Assembly (NCBI GenBank): GCA_958296125.1 | Contig: OY282444.1 | Location: 3,071,623-3,135,622, forward strand | Direction of reading: 5' to 3' | Length of the DNA: 64,000 bases | Source: an uncultured Poribacteria bacterium | Lineage (GTDB): Bacteria; Poribacteria; WGA-4E; PCPOR2b | Shown here: positions 8,531-17,406 of the stretch, piece after piece | How the letters are laid out: each line of letters starts with the position of its first letter | Position numbering within the stretch: the stretch's first letter is position 1 | Notes under the pieces: model-generated | What the model was told of the DNA's origin: nothing | What the model saw: the letters and a program-made list of their open reading frames with translations, nothing else | The model's database searches: none | Program-made: the position numbers and the translations under genes

Positions 8531-8560
8531 TTGATAAAATATAGTTTTTTTTGATACAAT
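8531..8560 (+). promoter_or_regulatory. Sigma70-type promoter for the sugar transferase
   Basis: TTGATA at 8531-8536, an 18-base T-rich spacer, and TACAAT at 8555-8560, 39 bases before the ATG at 8600. Confidence 0.5.
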
Positions 8561-8599
8561 TCCATTAACTCGAACAGGTGCACTGGAATGTAATTTGAC

Positions 8600-10021
8600 A
8601 TGTCAAACAAAACCCTTGACCAACTCCTTATTGTCTTAACCCTTCTCCTTGATGTCTGTTTCATCAGCGTATCGGTTTTCGTCGCCTACTGGCTCCGATT
8701 TGAATCGGGATGGCTGGACAGGGTCGCCATCCATAAAGGAGCACCACCCCCACTCGATTACTATTTCCAACTTATCCCGCTGATGGGATTCATTTGGATC
8801 CTCGTACTTCGAGGGGTTGGGCTCTACCGGATCGAAGATTATGTCACACTCGAAACAGTAGTATCCCTCTCAAAAGCGGGGTTGGTTGCGTCAATCGCCA
8901 CACTCAGTGCAATTTTCTTTATCTATCACAACCACCAATATTCGCGTTGGGTGATGATCTTGTCGTGTGGGATGAGCGTTGTCCTCCTGGCTCTCAATCG
9001 GCTGACGATCCAGCGTTTCAGAGCGGCAATTCAACAGTTGGGCGTTGGTATCAGTCGTGTCGCAGTTGTCGGTTTTAACAGGACGACACAGCAACTGATT
9101 CAAACGCTCCAAGAGAGGACAGGCAACAGCTACCAATTTGTCGGTGTCCTACTCAGCGAACTGCCTCCCTCACAACCGATTCCTCATCGCATTCTTGGCG
9201 ATTTCACGGAGATTCGGAGCCTCGTCCAGAAGTATCGAATTGATGAACTTTTCATCACCTCACCGGCGATTTCCCACACGGAAATCCTGCAAATTGTGGA
9301 TGTGTGCGAAGGGCTATCCGTGCGGATGCATCTGCTTCCAGATCTCTATGAGGTGATGATCGGTCGGACGCGGGTGGCGGATTTTGATGGCATTCCAGTG
9401 GTCAAGTTGAAGGAACTGCCACTTCAGGGTTGGCGTAGGATGATTAAACGCGGCATAGACCTCTTGTTGAGCGGCATCGCGCTGATTGTTAGCAGTCCAT
9501 TGATGCTCGTCATCGCCAGTGCTGTGAAGTTCTCATCGCCGGGGAGCGTTATTTTTCGACAGGAACGGGTGGGCCGAGATGGTAAACCTTTTTATATCTA
9601 TAAGTTCAGATCAATGCGGCAAGATGCGGAGGCAGATGTTGGACACGTCTGGGCAGCAAAAGACGACCCACGGCAGACATCACTCGGTAGGTTTCTAAGG
9701 CGTTGGTGTTTAGATGAGCTCCCCCAATTCTTCAACGTCCTCAAGGGAGATATGAGCCTTGTGGGCCCACGGCCAGAGATGTCAGGGTTGATTGACGACT
9801 TCAGCAAATCGATTCCACATTACTTGGATCGGCACCGTGTTAAATGCGGACTCACCGGTTGGGCACAGGTCAACGGACTCCGAGGAAATACCTCGCTGGA
9901 GGAGCGTATCCGCTATGATCTATACTACATCGAAAACTGGTCAATTGGCTTTGACATCAAGATTCTTCTCAAAACACTCTGGTCAATTCAACGCGCCTCA
10001 AAGCGGGACACAGAAAAATAA
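8600..10021 (+). CDS. Undecaprenyl-phosphate sugar phosphotransferase (WcaJ/polyprenyl glycosylphosphotransferase family)
   Basis: 473 residues. Four N-terminal membrane helices (about 10-30, 48-70, 92-110, 118-138), a Rossmann-like CoA-binding_3 domain at about 150-255, a fifth hydrophobic helix near 290-312, and the C-terminal bacterial sugar transferase domain. In the last, FRQERVGRDGKPFYIYKFRSMR, RRWCLDELPQF, MSLVGPRPEM and GLTGWAQVNG are typical. The enzyme moves a sugar-1-phosphate from a nucleotide sugar to undecaprenyl phosphate and so starts exopolysaccharide or O-antigen repeat synthesis at the inner membrane. No other capsule genes are adjacent. The sugar is probably glucose or galactose, by family only. 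Confidence 0.92.
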   Translation: MSNKTLDQLLIVLTLLLDVCFISVSVFVAYWLRFESGWLDRVAIHKGAPPPLDYYFQLIPLMGFIWILVLRGVGLYRIEDYVTLETVVSLSKAGLVASIATLSAIFFIYHNHQYSRWVMILSCGMSVVLLALNRLTIQRFRAAIQQLGVGISRVAVVGFNRTTQQLIQTLQERTGNSYQFVGVLLSELPPSQPIPHRILGDFTEIRSLVQKYRIDELFITSPAISHTEILQIVDVCEGLSVRMHLLPDLYEVMIGRTRVADFDGIPVVKLKELPLQGWRRMIKRGIDLLLSGIALIVSSPLMLVIASAVKFSSPGSVIFRQERVGRDGKPFYIYKFRSMRQDAEADVGHVWAAKDDPRQTSLGRFLRRWCLDELPQFFNVLKGDMSLVGPRPEMSGLIDDFSKSIPHYLDRHRVKCGLTGWAQVNGLRGNTSLEERIRYDLYYIENWSIGFDIKILLKTLWSIQRASKRDTEK

Positions 10022-10072
10022 CCTGTCCGCGTCATGCAGTGAATAGGACGATTATCGGCGGAAGGAAAGTAC

Positions 10073-10834
10073 ATGTTGGGACCTGATTCAATACACATCA
10101 ACTATGTGAAAGAATTTACCAAACTCAGCCTCTGGTTTGTCCATAAACGCCTTCGCGAAGGTGAAAGCGGCTTTGAAGCGTTGGTCAACGGTAGGGTAAA
10201 TATTTACCGGAATACCTCGCTGTACGACGGGAAGCACCATCCATCCAGCGAGGATGTCGATCCGAGGTGGAGAGAAATTCTAAAGGAACTGCGAATGATT
10301 TTTGACCGTTATATGGACGCGCCCTCCACCGAGCAGCTTGAGGCAGCGGGGTTGGACCTGTTATTGCCACACCTGAAGAAACGCCGCGACGCGCTGCCAC
10401 CGCCAGCAACCCGGCCTTACGAGTGCTGGAGTTACGACTACGGCGGAGATCAACTCAACATCCACATCCTCAACGTCTATCAACCCCGATCTCCTCTGGG
10501 CGACATGTGGGTTCCGTTTGCTGCCTCTCTCATCCGGTTGCTGCAAGACTCTCAGGTCAGATGTCCTGATGTCAAGGTTGTTCGCTGCGGGAGTTGGCTC
10601 AACTCTGTGCTACCATTTCAGAAATTGTTTCCAGAACGCTGGCAACAGAGCGCGGAGCCGAGCCCTGAAGTTCGGTACACCATGGGGCACTGGGGGCAGT
10701 TTACAGATCGACTGGGGGATTTCCACGCCCGGAACGGTGCGCTCTTCCGGGAGACGGGGGAATTTCCCTTTGCTAACTTGCGGTGTGAATGTCCCATTGA
10801 CGAGGTTCTCGCTCATCTGAAAAAGGAAATCTAA
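10073..10834 (+). CDS. Conserved-looking protein of unknown function
   Basis: 253 residues with GGAAGG before the ATG. I do not recognise a family. No signal peptide or membrane segment is seen. The sequence looks globular and soluble, with Trp-rich blocks (PYECWSYDYGGDQLNIHILN, then CGSWLNSVLPFQKLFPERW and MGHWGQF). A short internal stretch resembles an alpha/beta enzyme core, but no catalytic set is clear. It lies 51 bases after the sugar transferase on the same strand and abuts the stop of the convergent proA. It may belong to the polysaccharide locus, though that is only positional. Confidence 0.7.
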   Translation: MLGPDSIHINYVKEFTKLSLWFVHKRLREGESGFEALVNGRVNIYRNTSLYDGKHHPSSEDVDPRWREILKELRMIFDRYMDAPSTEQLEAAGLDLLLPHLKKRRDALPPPATRPYECWSYDYGGDQLNIHILNVYQPRSPLGDMWVPFAASLIRLLQDSQVRCPDVKVVRCGSWLNSVLPFQKLFPERWQQSAEPSPEVRYTMGHWGQFTDRLGDFHARNGALFRETGEFPFANLRCECPIDEVLAHLKKEI

Positions 10835-12097
10835 CTACGTCCGTACCTGCCCATTTCCGTAGATAATGTACTTATAGCTTGTCAGGCCCTCAAGCCCCAT
10901 GGGGCCCCGGCAGTGCAGCTTTTGTGTGCTGATGCCGACCTCCGCACCGAGTCCAAATTCGTAACCGTCGGTGAAACAGGTACTCGCGTTGACATAAACC
11001 GCTGCAGAATCAACCTCCTTGAGGAAGCGTTGCGCTGTGGTGTAGTTCTCTGTCACAATCGTGTCCGAGTGATGTGAGCCGTAGGTTTCGATATGCTCCA
11101 CCGCTGCGTCGAAGTCCGAGATGGTCCGGATTGATAGGATGTAATCGAGGTATTCTGTTCTCCAGTCCTCTTCAGTGGCGGGGAGGAGGTCTGGACATAT
11201 CGCTCGCGTTTTCTCACAACCCCGGAGTTCAACCCCTTCGGCGGCGAATTTCGTACACATTGATGGAAGAAAGTTCGGAGCGATTTTTTCGTGAACCAGC
11301 AGCGTTTCCATCGCGTTGCAGACAGCGACCTTGTATCCGCTTTTTGCATTGATACAGATTTCCTCTGCCATATCAAGGTCGGCGGCCTGATCAATATAGA
11401 CATGGCAGATTCCGTCCGCGTGACCGAGCACCGGAACCTCCGACTGTTTCATGAGATAGCGGACTAACTCGTAACTCCCGCGCGGCACAATGAGATCAAT
11501 CAGGTCAGGCAGCGCAATCATTTCGTGGACAGCCTGCCGATCGGTAATATCCACAAACTGGATGGCACCCGGTATGCCCTCCCTTTCGGCGGTCTCACTC
11601 AAGATGTTGGCGAGTGCCGTGTTAGAGTGAATCGCCTCTGATCCCCCGCGTAAGATAACACCGTTGCCCGACTTAATACATAAAGCAGAGACCTCAACGG
11701 TGACATCTGGACGTGATTCATAGATGACCCCGACCACTCCGATTGGAACACTGACGCGCCCTATTTGTAGACCGTTGGGCCGCTCCCGGATATGCGCGAC
11801 TTCTCCGATTGGATCTGGCAAGACGGCAACCTGCCTCAAATTATCTGCCATCCGCGCAATCTTCTTTTCATCTAACGCCAGTCGCTGCATCAGCGGCTCG
11901 GCAAGCCCCGTTTTTCGCCCTGCCTCCAGATCTATTTGATTGGCTTCTTGGATCTTGTTCTTGAATGTCAGGATGCTATCCGCCATCGCTAGCAGTGCTC
12001 CGTTACGTACATCAACAGAAGTTCTAGACAGTACGCGCTTGGCAGCTTTGGCAATTTGGGCTTTTGAACGGATCATCTCCTGAATTGCTTGGTTCAT
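10835..12097 (-). CDS. proA: Glutamate-5-semialdehyde dehydrogenase
   Basis: 420 residues, standard length. It reduces gamma-glutamyl phosphate to glutamate-5-semialdehyde with NADPH, the second step of proline synthesis. The catalytic Cys is about residue 260 in KVAVCNAMETLLVHE. The family blocks VIYESRPDVTVEVSALCIKSGN, LRGGSEAIHSN, VPRGSYELV and the C-terminal TDGYEFGLGAEVGISTQ are all present. AGGAG precedes the ATG. No proB is next to it. The downstream neighbour is convergent, with no spacer at all between the two stops. Confidence 0.96.
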   Translation of the reverse strand: MNQAIQEMIRSKAQIAKAAKRVLSRTSVDVRNGALLAMADSILTFKNKIQEANQIDLEAGRKTGLAEPLMQRLALDEKKIARMADNLRQVAVLPDPIGEVAHIRERPNGLQIGRVSVPIGVVGVIYESRPDVTVEVSALCIKSGNGVILRGGSEAIHSNTALANILSETAEREGIPGAIQFVDITDRQAVHEMIALPDLIDLIVPRGSYELVRYLMKQSEVPVLGHADGICHVYIDQAADLDMAEEICINAKSGYKVAVCNAMETLLVHEKIAPNFLPSMCTKFAAEGVELRGCEKTRAICPDLLPATEEDWRTEYLDYILSIRTISDFDAAVEHIETYGSHHSDTIVTENYTTAQRFLKEVDSAAVYVNASTCFTDGYEFGLGAEVGISTQKLHCRGPMGLEGLTSYKYIIYGNGQVRT

Positions 12098-12163
12098 AAT
12101 ATTCGTTCTCCTGATCTTGTGGCTATATTATCATTTGGGGGGAATATCTTCGATGATTAAGGA

Positions 12164-12775
12164 TTAGCTAGCGAACAAATATCCCAGCATAACGCCCACA
12201 CCGACTAAAACGATCGCTACGCCGATAACACCTAACACGAGTTTCCACGTCAACACGCTCGGTCCTCCTTCCTGCGCTGCATCCCAGAATCCCCTCTCGC
12301 TGTTCCTTGCCTGCTCTTCTTCCGCTTTCTGCGCTCCAGTATCTTCTGCGGCGGGGGGTGCTTCAGCTAGCGGCGCGGATGCTTCCGGACCCATTGGTGA
12401 TTGGGAAGTCTTTTCCCCATCTCGGACGTTTTGCGCGGAACTAGATGCGGGTGCTTGTTCCTTGGAACCCGATGCTGATTGAACGCTCGACTCACCTTGG
12501 CTCGTTTCTTCGTCCACAGTTTCCGTCAATGAGGATTGATCTAGTGTCATTGATGAAGGGTCGGATTGCGAGTCTGATGAGGAGGTATCGGTTGAGCCTG
12601 TTGTATTGTCTACCGTATCACCGGACGATTCCACGGACGCTGTTTGATCATCGGATTCCTCCACTGTTTTTTCTGCAGAACCCTGCGACATCGACTGTTT
12701 TCCCGACCACATTGCCTGACGTTGCGCTTTATATTTTTCTTGCAACGCCTGTTTTTCTTCTTCACTTAGCTGCAC
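12164..12775 (-). CDS. Tail-anchored Ser/Thr/Glu-rich protein of unknown function
   Basis: 203 residues from a GTG start at 12775 preceded by AGGAGG. The first 25 residues are a charged helix (LSEEEKQALQEKYKAQRQAM). Residues about 30-150 are low complexity, rich in Ser, Glu, Thr and Gln, and probably disordered. A single C-terminal membrane helix (LVLGVIGVAIVLVGVGVMLGYLF) ends the protein, so it is probably tail-anchored with the acidic part in the cytoplasm. The cyclophilin-like gene ends 40 bases upstream, so the two probably form one transcript. No function is suggested. Confidence 0.7.
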   Translation of the reverse strand: MQLSEEEKQALQEKYKAQRQAMWSGKQSMSQGSAEKTVEESDDQTASVESSGDTVDNTTGSTDTSSSDSQSDPSSMTLDQSSLTETVDEETSQGESSVQSASGSKEQAPASSSAQNVRDGEKTSQSPMGPEASAPLAEAPPAAEDTGAQKAEEEQARNSERGFWDAAQEGGPSVLTWKLVLGVIGVAIVLVGVGVMLGYLFAS

Positions 12776-12815
12776 AACAGTTTTACCTCCTGAGAAAAAC
12801 TCCCTTTATTCCCCG

Positions 12816-13199
12816 TTATTCGTCGGAGATTCGCTCAATTTTAACAACGGTTCCATCTTTGACCTGTTTGAACACCTTTGGCGCACCGATCAGCTTGCCG
12901 ACGACGTTAACCGGACTCGCAGGACGAATCTCCGCGCCCCGGCTCATTGGGGTGGGTCCAAAGAAAATGCAGAACGCCGTACCCGGAGGCCAATAAGCGA
13001 GTTCCCCCAATTCCACCACCGCTTGTGCATTTTCAGGCTCCGCGTCCACAGGGATGGAAAAGTAGATTTCATCACCCCATGTACTGCCACGCGCCTCGAT
13101 CGGCAGCGCAGCCCAGATCTGCTGTGCCGTTTGTGATTGATTTAGCTCAGCTTCCATGACAATGAGTGCAGCGGTGATTCTTATCCGCCTTTGTGACAT
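12816..13199 (-). CDS. Cyclophilin-like fold protein (TM1367 type)
   Basis: 127 residues from the ATG at 13199, which has a GGAGGG site; the frame is open further upstream but without a ribosome site. The pattern ITAALIVMEAELNQSQTAQQIWAALPIE, WGDEIYFSIPV, then GELAYWPPGTAFCIFFGPTPMS is that of the Cyclophil_like (DUF369) family, a small beta-barrel related to cyclophilin. Prolyl isomerase activity has not been shown for that family as far as I know. It leads a two-gene leftward unit with the tail-anchored protein. Confidence 0.8.
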   Translation of the reverse strand: MSQRRIRITAALIVMEAELNQSQTAQQIWAALPIEARGSTWGDEIYFSIPVDAEPENAQAVVELGELAYWPPGTAFCIFFGPTPMSRGAEIRPASPVNVVGKLIGAPKVFKQVKDGTVVKIERISDE

Positions 13200-13348
13200 A
13201 ACAGCCCTCCATAATGGAGTAGGGGAAATCCTGTTTGATGTTGACTTATGAGACACTTTTTGCGATAATAAATATTTAGCAAGATTCATTCTATCATAAG
13301 CCTTTGGGATTCTCAACAAAAAAAATAGTTTATACGGGAGGAAATATA

Positions 13349-14083
13349 ATGAGACTGAGGGACCGGGTTGCAATTATAACGGGCGGCGGACAGGGAATTG
13401 GTCGGGCAACCAGTCTGCTGCTTGCAAAGGAAGGCGCAAATATTGTTATTGCGGAGCATAATCCAACAACGGCTGAAGCCGTCGGTAAGGAGGTAGAAGC
13501 ACTCAGTGTGCGGAGTCTCGTCATCCAAACCGATGTCTCGGATGGCGATTCAGTCCGTTCGATGGTAGATCAGACCGTCAACGTTTTTGGGCGAATCGAT
13601 ATTCTGGTGAATAACGCGGGAATCTTTAGCTACACACAAATCGAAAGGTGCACCGAAGAGGAGTGGGACCGAATAATGGCAGTCAACCTCAAGGGGCCAT
13701 TCCTCTGTTCGCAGGCAGTTATTGATACGATGAAAAAACAGAATTACGGCAGGATTATCAGCCTCGGTTCATTAGCAGGTCAGGTCGGTGGGCTTGTTGC
13801 ATCTGCACCGTATTCTGCGTCCAAAGCGGGTGTCATGTGTTTAACAAAGTCTCTAGCGCGTGCCCTCGGACCACACAACATCACTGTCAACGCCATCGCT
13901 CCCGGTGTCGCTGCAACGGATATGACGACGAATCATCCCGATTTGACAGCGCAGATGGTGCTTGGCCGGGTTGCTGAACCGTTGGAGGTTGCAAATGCCA
14001 TCCTATTCTTGGCATCCGACGAAGGCTCTTACGTGACAGGCTTCACACTTAACGTCAACGGCGGGATGTTCATGTCGTCCTGA
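13349..14083 (+). CDS. SDR family oxidoreductase (FabG-like)
   Basis: 244 residues from the ATG at 13349 with GGGAGG upstream; an in-frame earlier start adds 15 residues without a ribosome site. The nucleotide motif TGGGQGIG is at about 12-19, NNAG near 88-91, the catalytic Ser in LGSLAG near 140, and YSASK near 154-158. Length and pattern fit 3-oxoacyl-ACP reductase or a general dehydrogenase. There are no fatty-acid synthesis genes nearby, so a catabolic role is as likely. The promoter region is shared with the divergent cyclophilin-like gene. Confidence 0.9.
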   Translation: MRLRDRVAIITGGGQGIGRATSLLLAKEGANIVIAEHNPTTAEAVGKEVEALSVRSLVIQTDVSDGDSVRSMVDQTVNVFGRIDILVNNAGIFSYTQIERCTEEEWDRIMAVNLKGPFLCSQAVIDTMKKQNYGRIISLGSLAGQVGGLVASAPYSASKAGVMCLTKSLARALGPHNITVNAIAPGVAATDMTTNHPDLTAQMVLGRVAEPLEVANAILFLASDEGSYVTGFTLNVNGGMFMSS

Positions 14084-14089
14084 AAGACC

Positions 14090-14118
14090 TTGAAAATAAA
14101 CGATGTTTTTGATACAAT
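14090..14118 (+). promoter_or_regulatory. Sigma70-type promoter for dapL
   Basis: TTGAAA at 14090-14095, 17-base spacer, TACAAT at 14113-14118. The transcript would begin just before the hairpin at 14129-14143. Confidence 0.55.
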
Positions 14119-14128
14119 CAGAGTAAGT

Positions 14129-14143
14129 GGGGCATCCTGCCCC
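14129..14143. repeat. GGGGCA-TCC-TGCCCC hairpin in the dapL leader
   Basis: A 6-bp stem with a three-base loop placed between promoter and ATG. Same family as the hairpin at 8382-8400; both continue with CGCC. It could be a dispersed repeat or a leader structure. Confidence 0.5.
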
Positions 14144-14173
14144 GCCCTATGCCTTTAGAAATTAGGAGAAAAG

Positions 14174-15343
14174 ATGCAGATTGCAAATAGGCTCAAGAGG
14201 ATTCCACCCTACCTGTTTATCGAACTACGGAACAAAATTAACCAAGCAATCGCCGATGGTATTGATGTCATCAGCTTGGGAATCGGCGACCCGGTTGAGC
14301 CAACCCCACAACCGGTGATCGACGAACTTTGCCGTACTGCGGCTGACCCGGCAAACCATCGTTACCCGACGGACGAAGAAAAAGGGATGTTTGCATTTCG
14401 GAAGAAAGTTGCGGATTGGTATGCTGACCGGTATAATGTTGAATTGGATCCGGAGGATGAAGTGCTCGGATTAATCGGATCCAAGGAAGGCTGCCACCAT
14501 TTTATTCTCGCTGTTGTGAACCCCGGAGAGACTGTATTGATGACAGATCCGGGCTATCCCGCGTACCGCGCAAGTATCTTCATGGCGGAAGGCGAGCCTT
14601 ACAACGTTCCAATCGCGGGAGACAACGGCTTTCTACCCAAACTCACCGATATTCCGTCGGAGATCGCCAACCGGGCGACAGCAATGTTCCTGAACTACCC
14701 CAATAACCCAACGGGTGCGACCGCAACGCCAGAGTTCTTCGCGGAAGTGGTTGAATTTGCTAGGACTTACGACATCGCGGTGTGTCACGATAATCCCTAT
14801 AGCGAGATTGTCTTTGATGGTGAAGAGCCGTTGAGTTTTCTTTCGACACCGGGAGCGAAGGAGGTTGGCGTTGAACTCAATTCTCTGTCCAAGCCGTTCA
14901 ACATGACAGGGTGGCGAATTGGGATGGCGATGGGGAATGCGGAACTCATCACGGGGATGGCAAAGGTTAAAGGGAATACTGATTCGGGAATTTTCAACGC
15001 GATTCAATACGCTGGGATTGCGGCTTTGACAGAGTGCCGGTATAACGTTGAGAAAATGATACCCATCTACACACGCCGCCGTCAACGCGTTCTCAATACC
15101 TTTAAGGAACTCGGTTGGGATAATTACGATGCACCGAAGGGAACGTTTTACCTCTGGCTGCCGACCCCTGATGGAATGAGCTCTGTAGATTTTGCAACAT
15201 TAATGTTTGAAAAGGCAGCGGTTGTGATCGCGCCGGGGGTGTCTTACGGTGAGTATGGCGAAGGGTATTTTCGGCTTGTCCTAACCGTGCCGGATGAGCA
15301 GTTGGACGAGGCGTTAGATCGGATTAAAAAAGCGTTGAGCTGA
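14174..15343 (+). CDS. dapL: LL-diaminopimelate aminotransferase-like PLP enzyme
   Basis: 389 residues, class I/II aminotransferase fold. The opening ANRLKRIPPYLFIELRNKI and VISLGIGDPVEPTP are the DapL signature. The PLP pocket shows NYPNNPTG at about 174-181, HDNPYSE at 205-211 and the Schiff-base Lys240 in SLSKPFNMTGWRIG. DapL converts tetrahydrodipicolinate directly to LL-diaminopimelate, bypassing the succinylase route. No other lysine genes are adjacent, so a related broad aminotransferase is possible. Its own promoter is visible upstream. Confidence 0.85.
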   Translation: MQIANRLKRIPPYLFIELRNKINQAIADGIDVISLGIGDPVEPTPQPVIDELCRTAADPANHRYPTDEEKGMFAFRKKVADWYADRYNVELDPEDEVLGLIGSKEGCHHFILAVVNPGETVLMTDPGYPAYRASIFMAEGEPYNVPIAGDNGFLPKLTDIPSEIANRATAMFLNYPNNPTGATATPEFFAEVVEFARTYDIAVCHDNPYSEIVFDGEEPLSFLSTPGAKEVGVELNSLSKPFNMTGWRIGMAMGNAELITGMAKVKGNTDSGIFNAIQYAGIAALTECRYNVEKMIPIYTRRRQRVLNTFKELGWDNYDAPKGTFYLWLPTPDGMSSVDFATLMFEKAAVVIAPGVSYGEYGEGYFRLVLTVPDEQLDEALDRIKKALS

Positions 15344-15454
15344 TGAAACCGCAACAGGAGGTTACGCTTCTATCGGCTTGAGGAGCGTTCGGAAGAACAG
15401 AAAAAGTGGAGGGTGGGTAATATCAAGTCTGCACTATGACCTACCCTTATTCCC

Positions 15455-16108
15455 TCAATTCCTGGAGGGTAGAATAGCAGTATCAGTTTTAAGGACTTTA
15501 TAACTACACACCGAATCCCCGGTGGGCATGTGACATTCGCGCTCAACCGGAACGTTGAGTAGCCGCTGAAACAGTGCCAATTCAAGTTGACAGAGTTGGG
15601 GATATTTTTTTGCAATAGAGTCAAGGGCACAATTGTGTTCTTTGAGGATGTAGGCGTTTGGTGTTTCTGCAATCTCAACCTGATAGCCCTCTTCATCCAA
15701 AAATGCAGCAAGCACTTTGATTTTTTCAGCTAAACTCTTGCCCTTGATATCGTTGAAACACATCGCAATCTTCGTTTCCATCTGATATTCGAGGAGTTGG
15801 TTGACCTTTTCTGCTCCATCGATCACTACCAAGGCATCCAAAGTACCCAATGCAAATCGTGGGTAATTATTGGGAAACAGACTCTCCTTTGCCTCCGAGG
15901 TGAGTTTATATATGTAGACAGGTCTGCCCCGGCTAATTTTTTCGCGATAGTGTTGAATATAGCCTTCCCGTTCCAAGATGGATAGATGTTGACGCACTGT
16001 CATGGAATGGAGGTCTAGCTCCTTGGCAATTTCACCGGCTGTCATACCGGTGCTTTTCTTCAAAAGTTCGACGATTGCACCGCGTGTGTCTTTCGGTATT
16101 GATTTCAT
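15455..16108 (-). CDS. SufR-like winged-helix transcriptional regulator with a Cys cluster
   Basis: 217 residues from the ATG at 16108 with GGGAAGG upstream. An N-terminal winged helix at about 5-70 (GMTAGEIAKELDLHSMTVRQHLSILEREGYI) is followed by a wing, RGRPVYIYKLT. The C-terminal part has four Cys at spacing C-x12-C-x18-C-x8-C, in NCALDSIAKKYPQLC, REC and SVCSYKV. This arrangement is shared with SufR-type repressors, which bind an Fe-S cluster and control Fe-S assembly genes. It is divergent from the sigma factor and nfuA-like genes, which fits such a role. An inverted repeat over its own promoter suggests autoregulation. Confidence 0.82.
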   Translation of the reverse strand: MKSIPKDTRGAIVELLKKSTGMTAGEIAKELDLHSMTVRQHLSILEREGYIQHYREKISRGRPVYIYKLTSEAKESLFPNNYPRFALGTLDALVVIDGAEKVNQLLEYQMETKIAMCFNDIKGKSLAEKIKVLAAFLDEEGYQVEIAETPNAYILKEHNCALDSIAKKYPQLCQLELALFQRLLNVPVERECHMPTGDSVCSYKVLKTDTAILPSRN

Positions 16109-16217
16109 TGTTTGACCTTCCCAGCTTTGGTAGCAAACACACCTTAACTTCCGCACATTTCCCTATTTCCCCTAAAATCTTTCAATTAGACAAAATGTTA
16201 GCTACCGAAACTTCCCA

Positions 16218-16238
16218 ATATAATTTTGCCAATTATAT
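16218..16238. promoter_or_regulatory. Candidate operator ATATAAT-n7-ATTATAT
   Basis: A perfect 7-bp inverted repeat spaced by seven bases. Its right arm is the -10 element of the leftward promoter for the SufR-like gene, so a bound dimer would block that promoter. No second copy is seen at the sigma-factor promoter. Confidence 0.45.
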
Positions 16239-16260
16239 CAGAAAAATAGCACATTTACAA
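16232..16260 (-). promoter_or_regulatory. Sigma70-type promoter for the SufR-like regulator
   Basis: Read on the minus strand: TTGTAA (16260-16255), 17-base spacer, TATAAT (16237-16232). Confidence 0.5.
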
Positions 16261-16288
16261 GTCAAAATAGGTTTTTTAAGTTATTTAC

Positions 16289-16318
16289 TTGACAAAACAT
16301 AAAATATCATGTTACTAT
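16289..16318 (+). promoter_or_regulatory. Sigma70-type promoter for the sigma factor operon
   Basis: Perfect TTGACA at 16289-16294, an 18-base spacer and TACTAT at 16313-16318, 79 bases before the ATG at 16397. Confidence 0.6.
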
Positions 16319-16396
16319 TCCGCCAATTCGATGCTAAACCCCGCTAAACCCTGTTATAGCATGGTAGTTTAATAGCCTTTTAGGAGAACAAGGTAA

Positions 16397-17383
16397 ATGA
16401 CAACAAGGGCAAATGAAACGGTCGGCGAAACGCTCAACCAAAACCTTGTTGGAGCACCGATCGAAGATACGGAGAGATATGAAGATGATGACGGGTGGGC
16501 AACACCGTTAGAAGATGATACGCCAACACTCCAAATTGATGCGTTGAGTACTTGGCTGCAGACGGTTTCGCGGCACGGGCTCTTGTCTAGGGAGCAGGAA
16601 ATAGAGCTTGCCAAGCGGATTGAACAGAACGATGAGAGTGCTCGCAATGAGCTGGTCCAGGCGAACTTACGCTTAGTGGTTTCAGTCGCAATGAAGTATC
16701 AAGGGCGTAATGTCCCCCTCGAAGATCTTATCCAAGAGGGGAATATCGGATTGATGCGAGCAGCGGGTAAATTCGACTATCGGAAGGGATTTAAGTTTAG
16801 TACCTACGCCATTTGGTGGATTCGGCAGGCGATAATGAGGACGCTCGATAATTGTTCGCGTTCAATCCGGCTGCCATCTTATGTCGTTGCGAAAATGAGC
16901 AAATTCGATTCGGCTTATGCACGCCTCAGCCAAACCCTCCATCGTGAACCAACGATTGAGGAACTATCGGAGGTGCTTGAGTTGACCCATAAACAGATCG
17001 AAGATCTTTTGGTGCTCAATTCGGGTACGGTCTCGCTTGAGTTACCGTTTAACGACGAAAAGAATGCAACAACCTTGAGCGATCTGATTGAAGACCCCCA
17101 AGCGAACCCAGAAGTCGGTTCCATTGCGGACTTGGTCGAAGAGGATTTAGTGGATACGCTCCTCAGTAAATTGAAAGTGAGGGAGCGTGAGATAATCAAG
17201 ATGCGCTTTGGGCTTGCAGATGGTGAAGAAAAAACTTTGCGTGAAATTGGGGAGAAGATGGATGTTACAAGGGAGCGGATCCGACAGTTGGAAATTGAGG
17301 CGATTGCCCGGATAAAACGTCTGTACGATGAAGCGGGCGAATTTCGTCTTCCGAAGGACTCGCCAAGCTGTCCGGCCGCGTAG
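16397..17383 (+). CDS. RNA polymerase sigma factor, RpoD/SigA family
   Basis: 328 residues. Region 1.2 is at about 48-78, region 2 at about 82-152 (QANLRLVVSVAMKYQGR, LIQEGNIGLMRAAGKFDY, FSTYAIWWIRQAI), region 3 at about 160-240 and region 4 at about 255-315 (LREIGEKMDVTRERIRQLE). It directs RNA polymerase to -35/-10 promoters. The short acidic N-terminus without a large region 1.1 fits either a compact primary sigma or a group 2 sigma. AGGAG lies upstream. The nfuA-like gene follows after 23 bases. Confidence 0.93.
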   Translation: MTTRANETVGETLNQNLVGAPIEDTERYEDDDGWATPLEDDTPTLQIDALSTWLQTVSRHGLLSREQEIELAKRIEQNDESARNELVQANLRLVVSVAMKYQGRNVPLEDLIQEGNIGLMRAAGKFDYRKGFKFSTYAIWWIRQAIMRTLDNCSRSIRLPSYVVAKMSKFDSAYARLSQTLHREPTIEELSEVLELTHKQIEDLLVLNSGTVSLELPFNDEKNATTLSDLIEDPQANPEVGSIADLVEEDLVDTLLSKLKVREREIIKMRFGLADGEEKTLREIGEKMDVTRERIRQLEIEAIARIKRLYDEAGEFRLPKDSPSCPAA

Positions 17384-17406
17384 ACCTATCAATACAAGGA
17401 GAAAAA

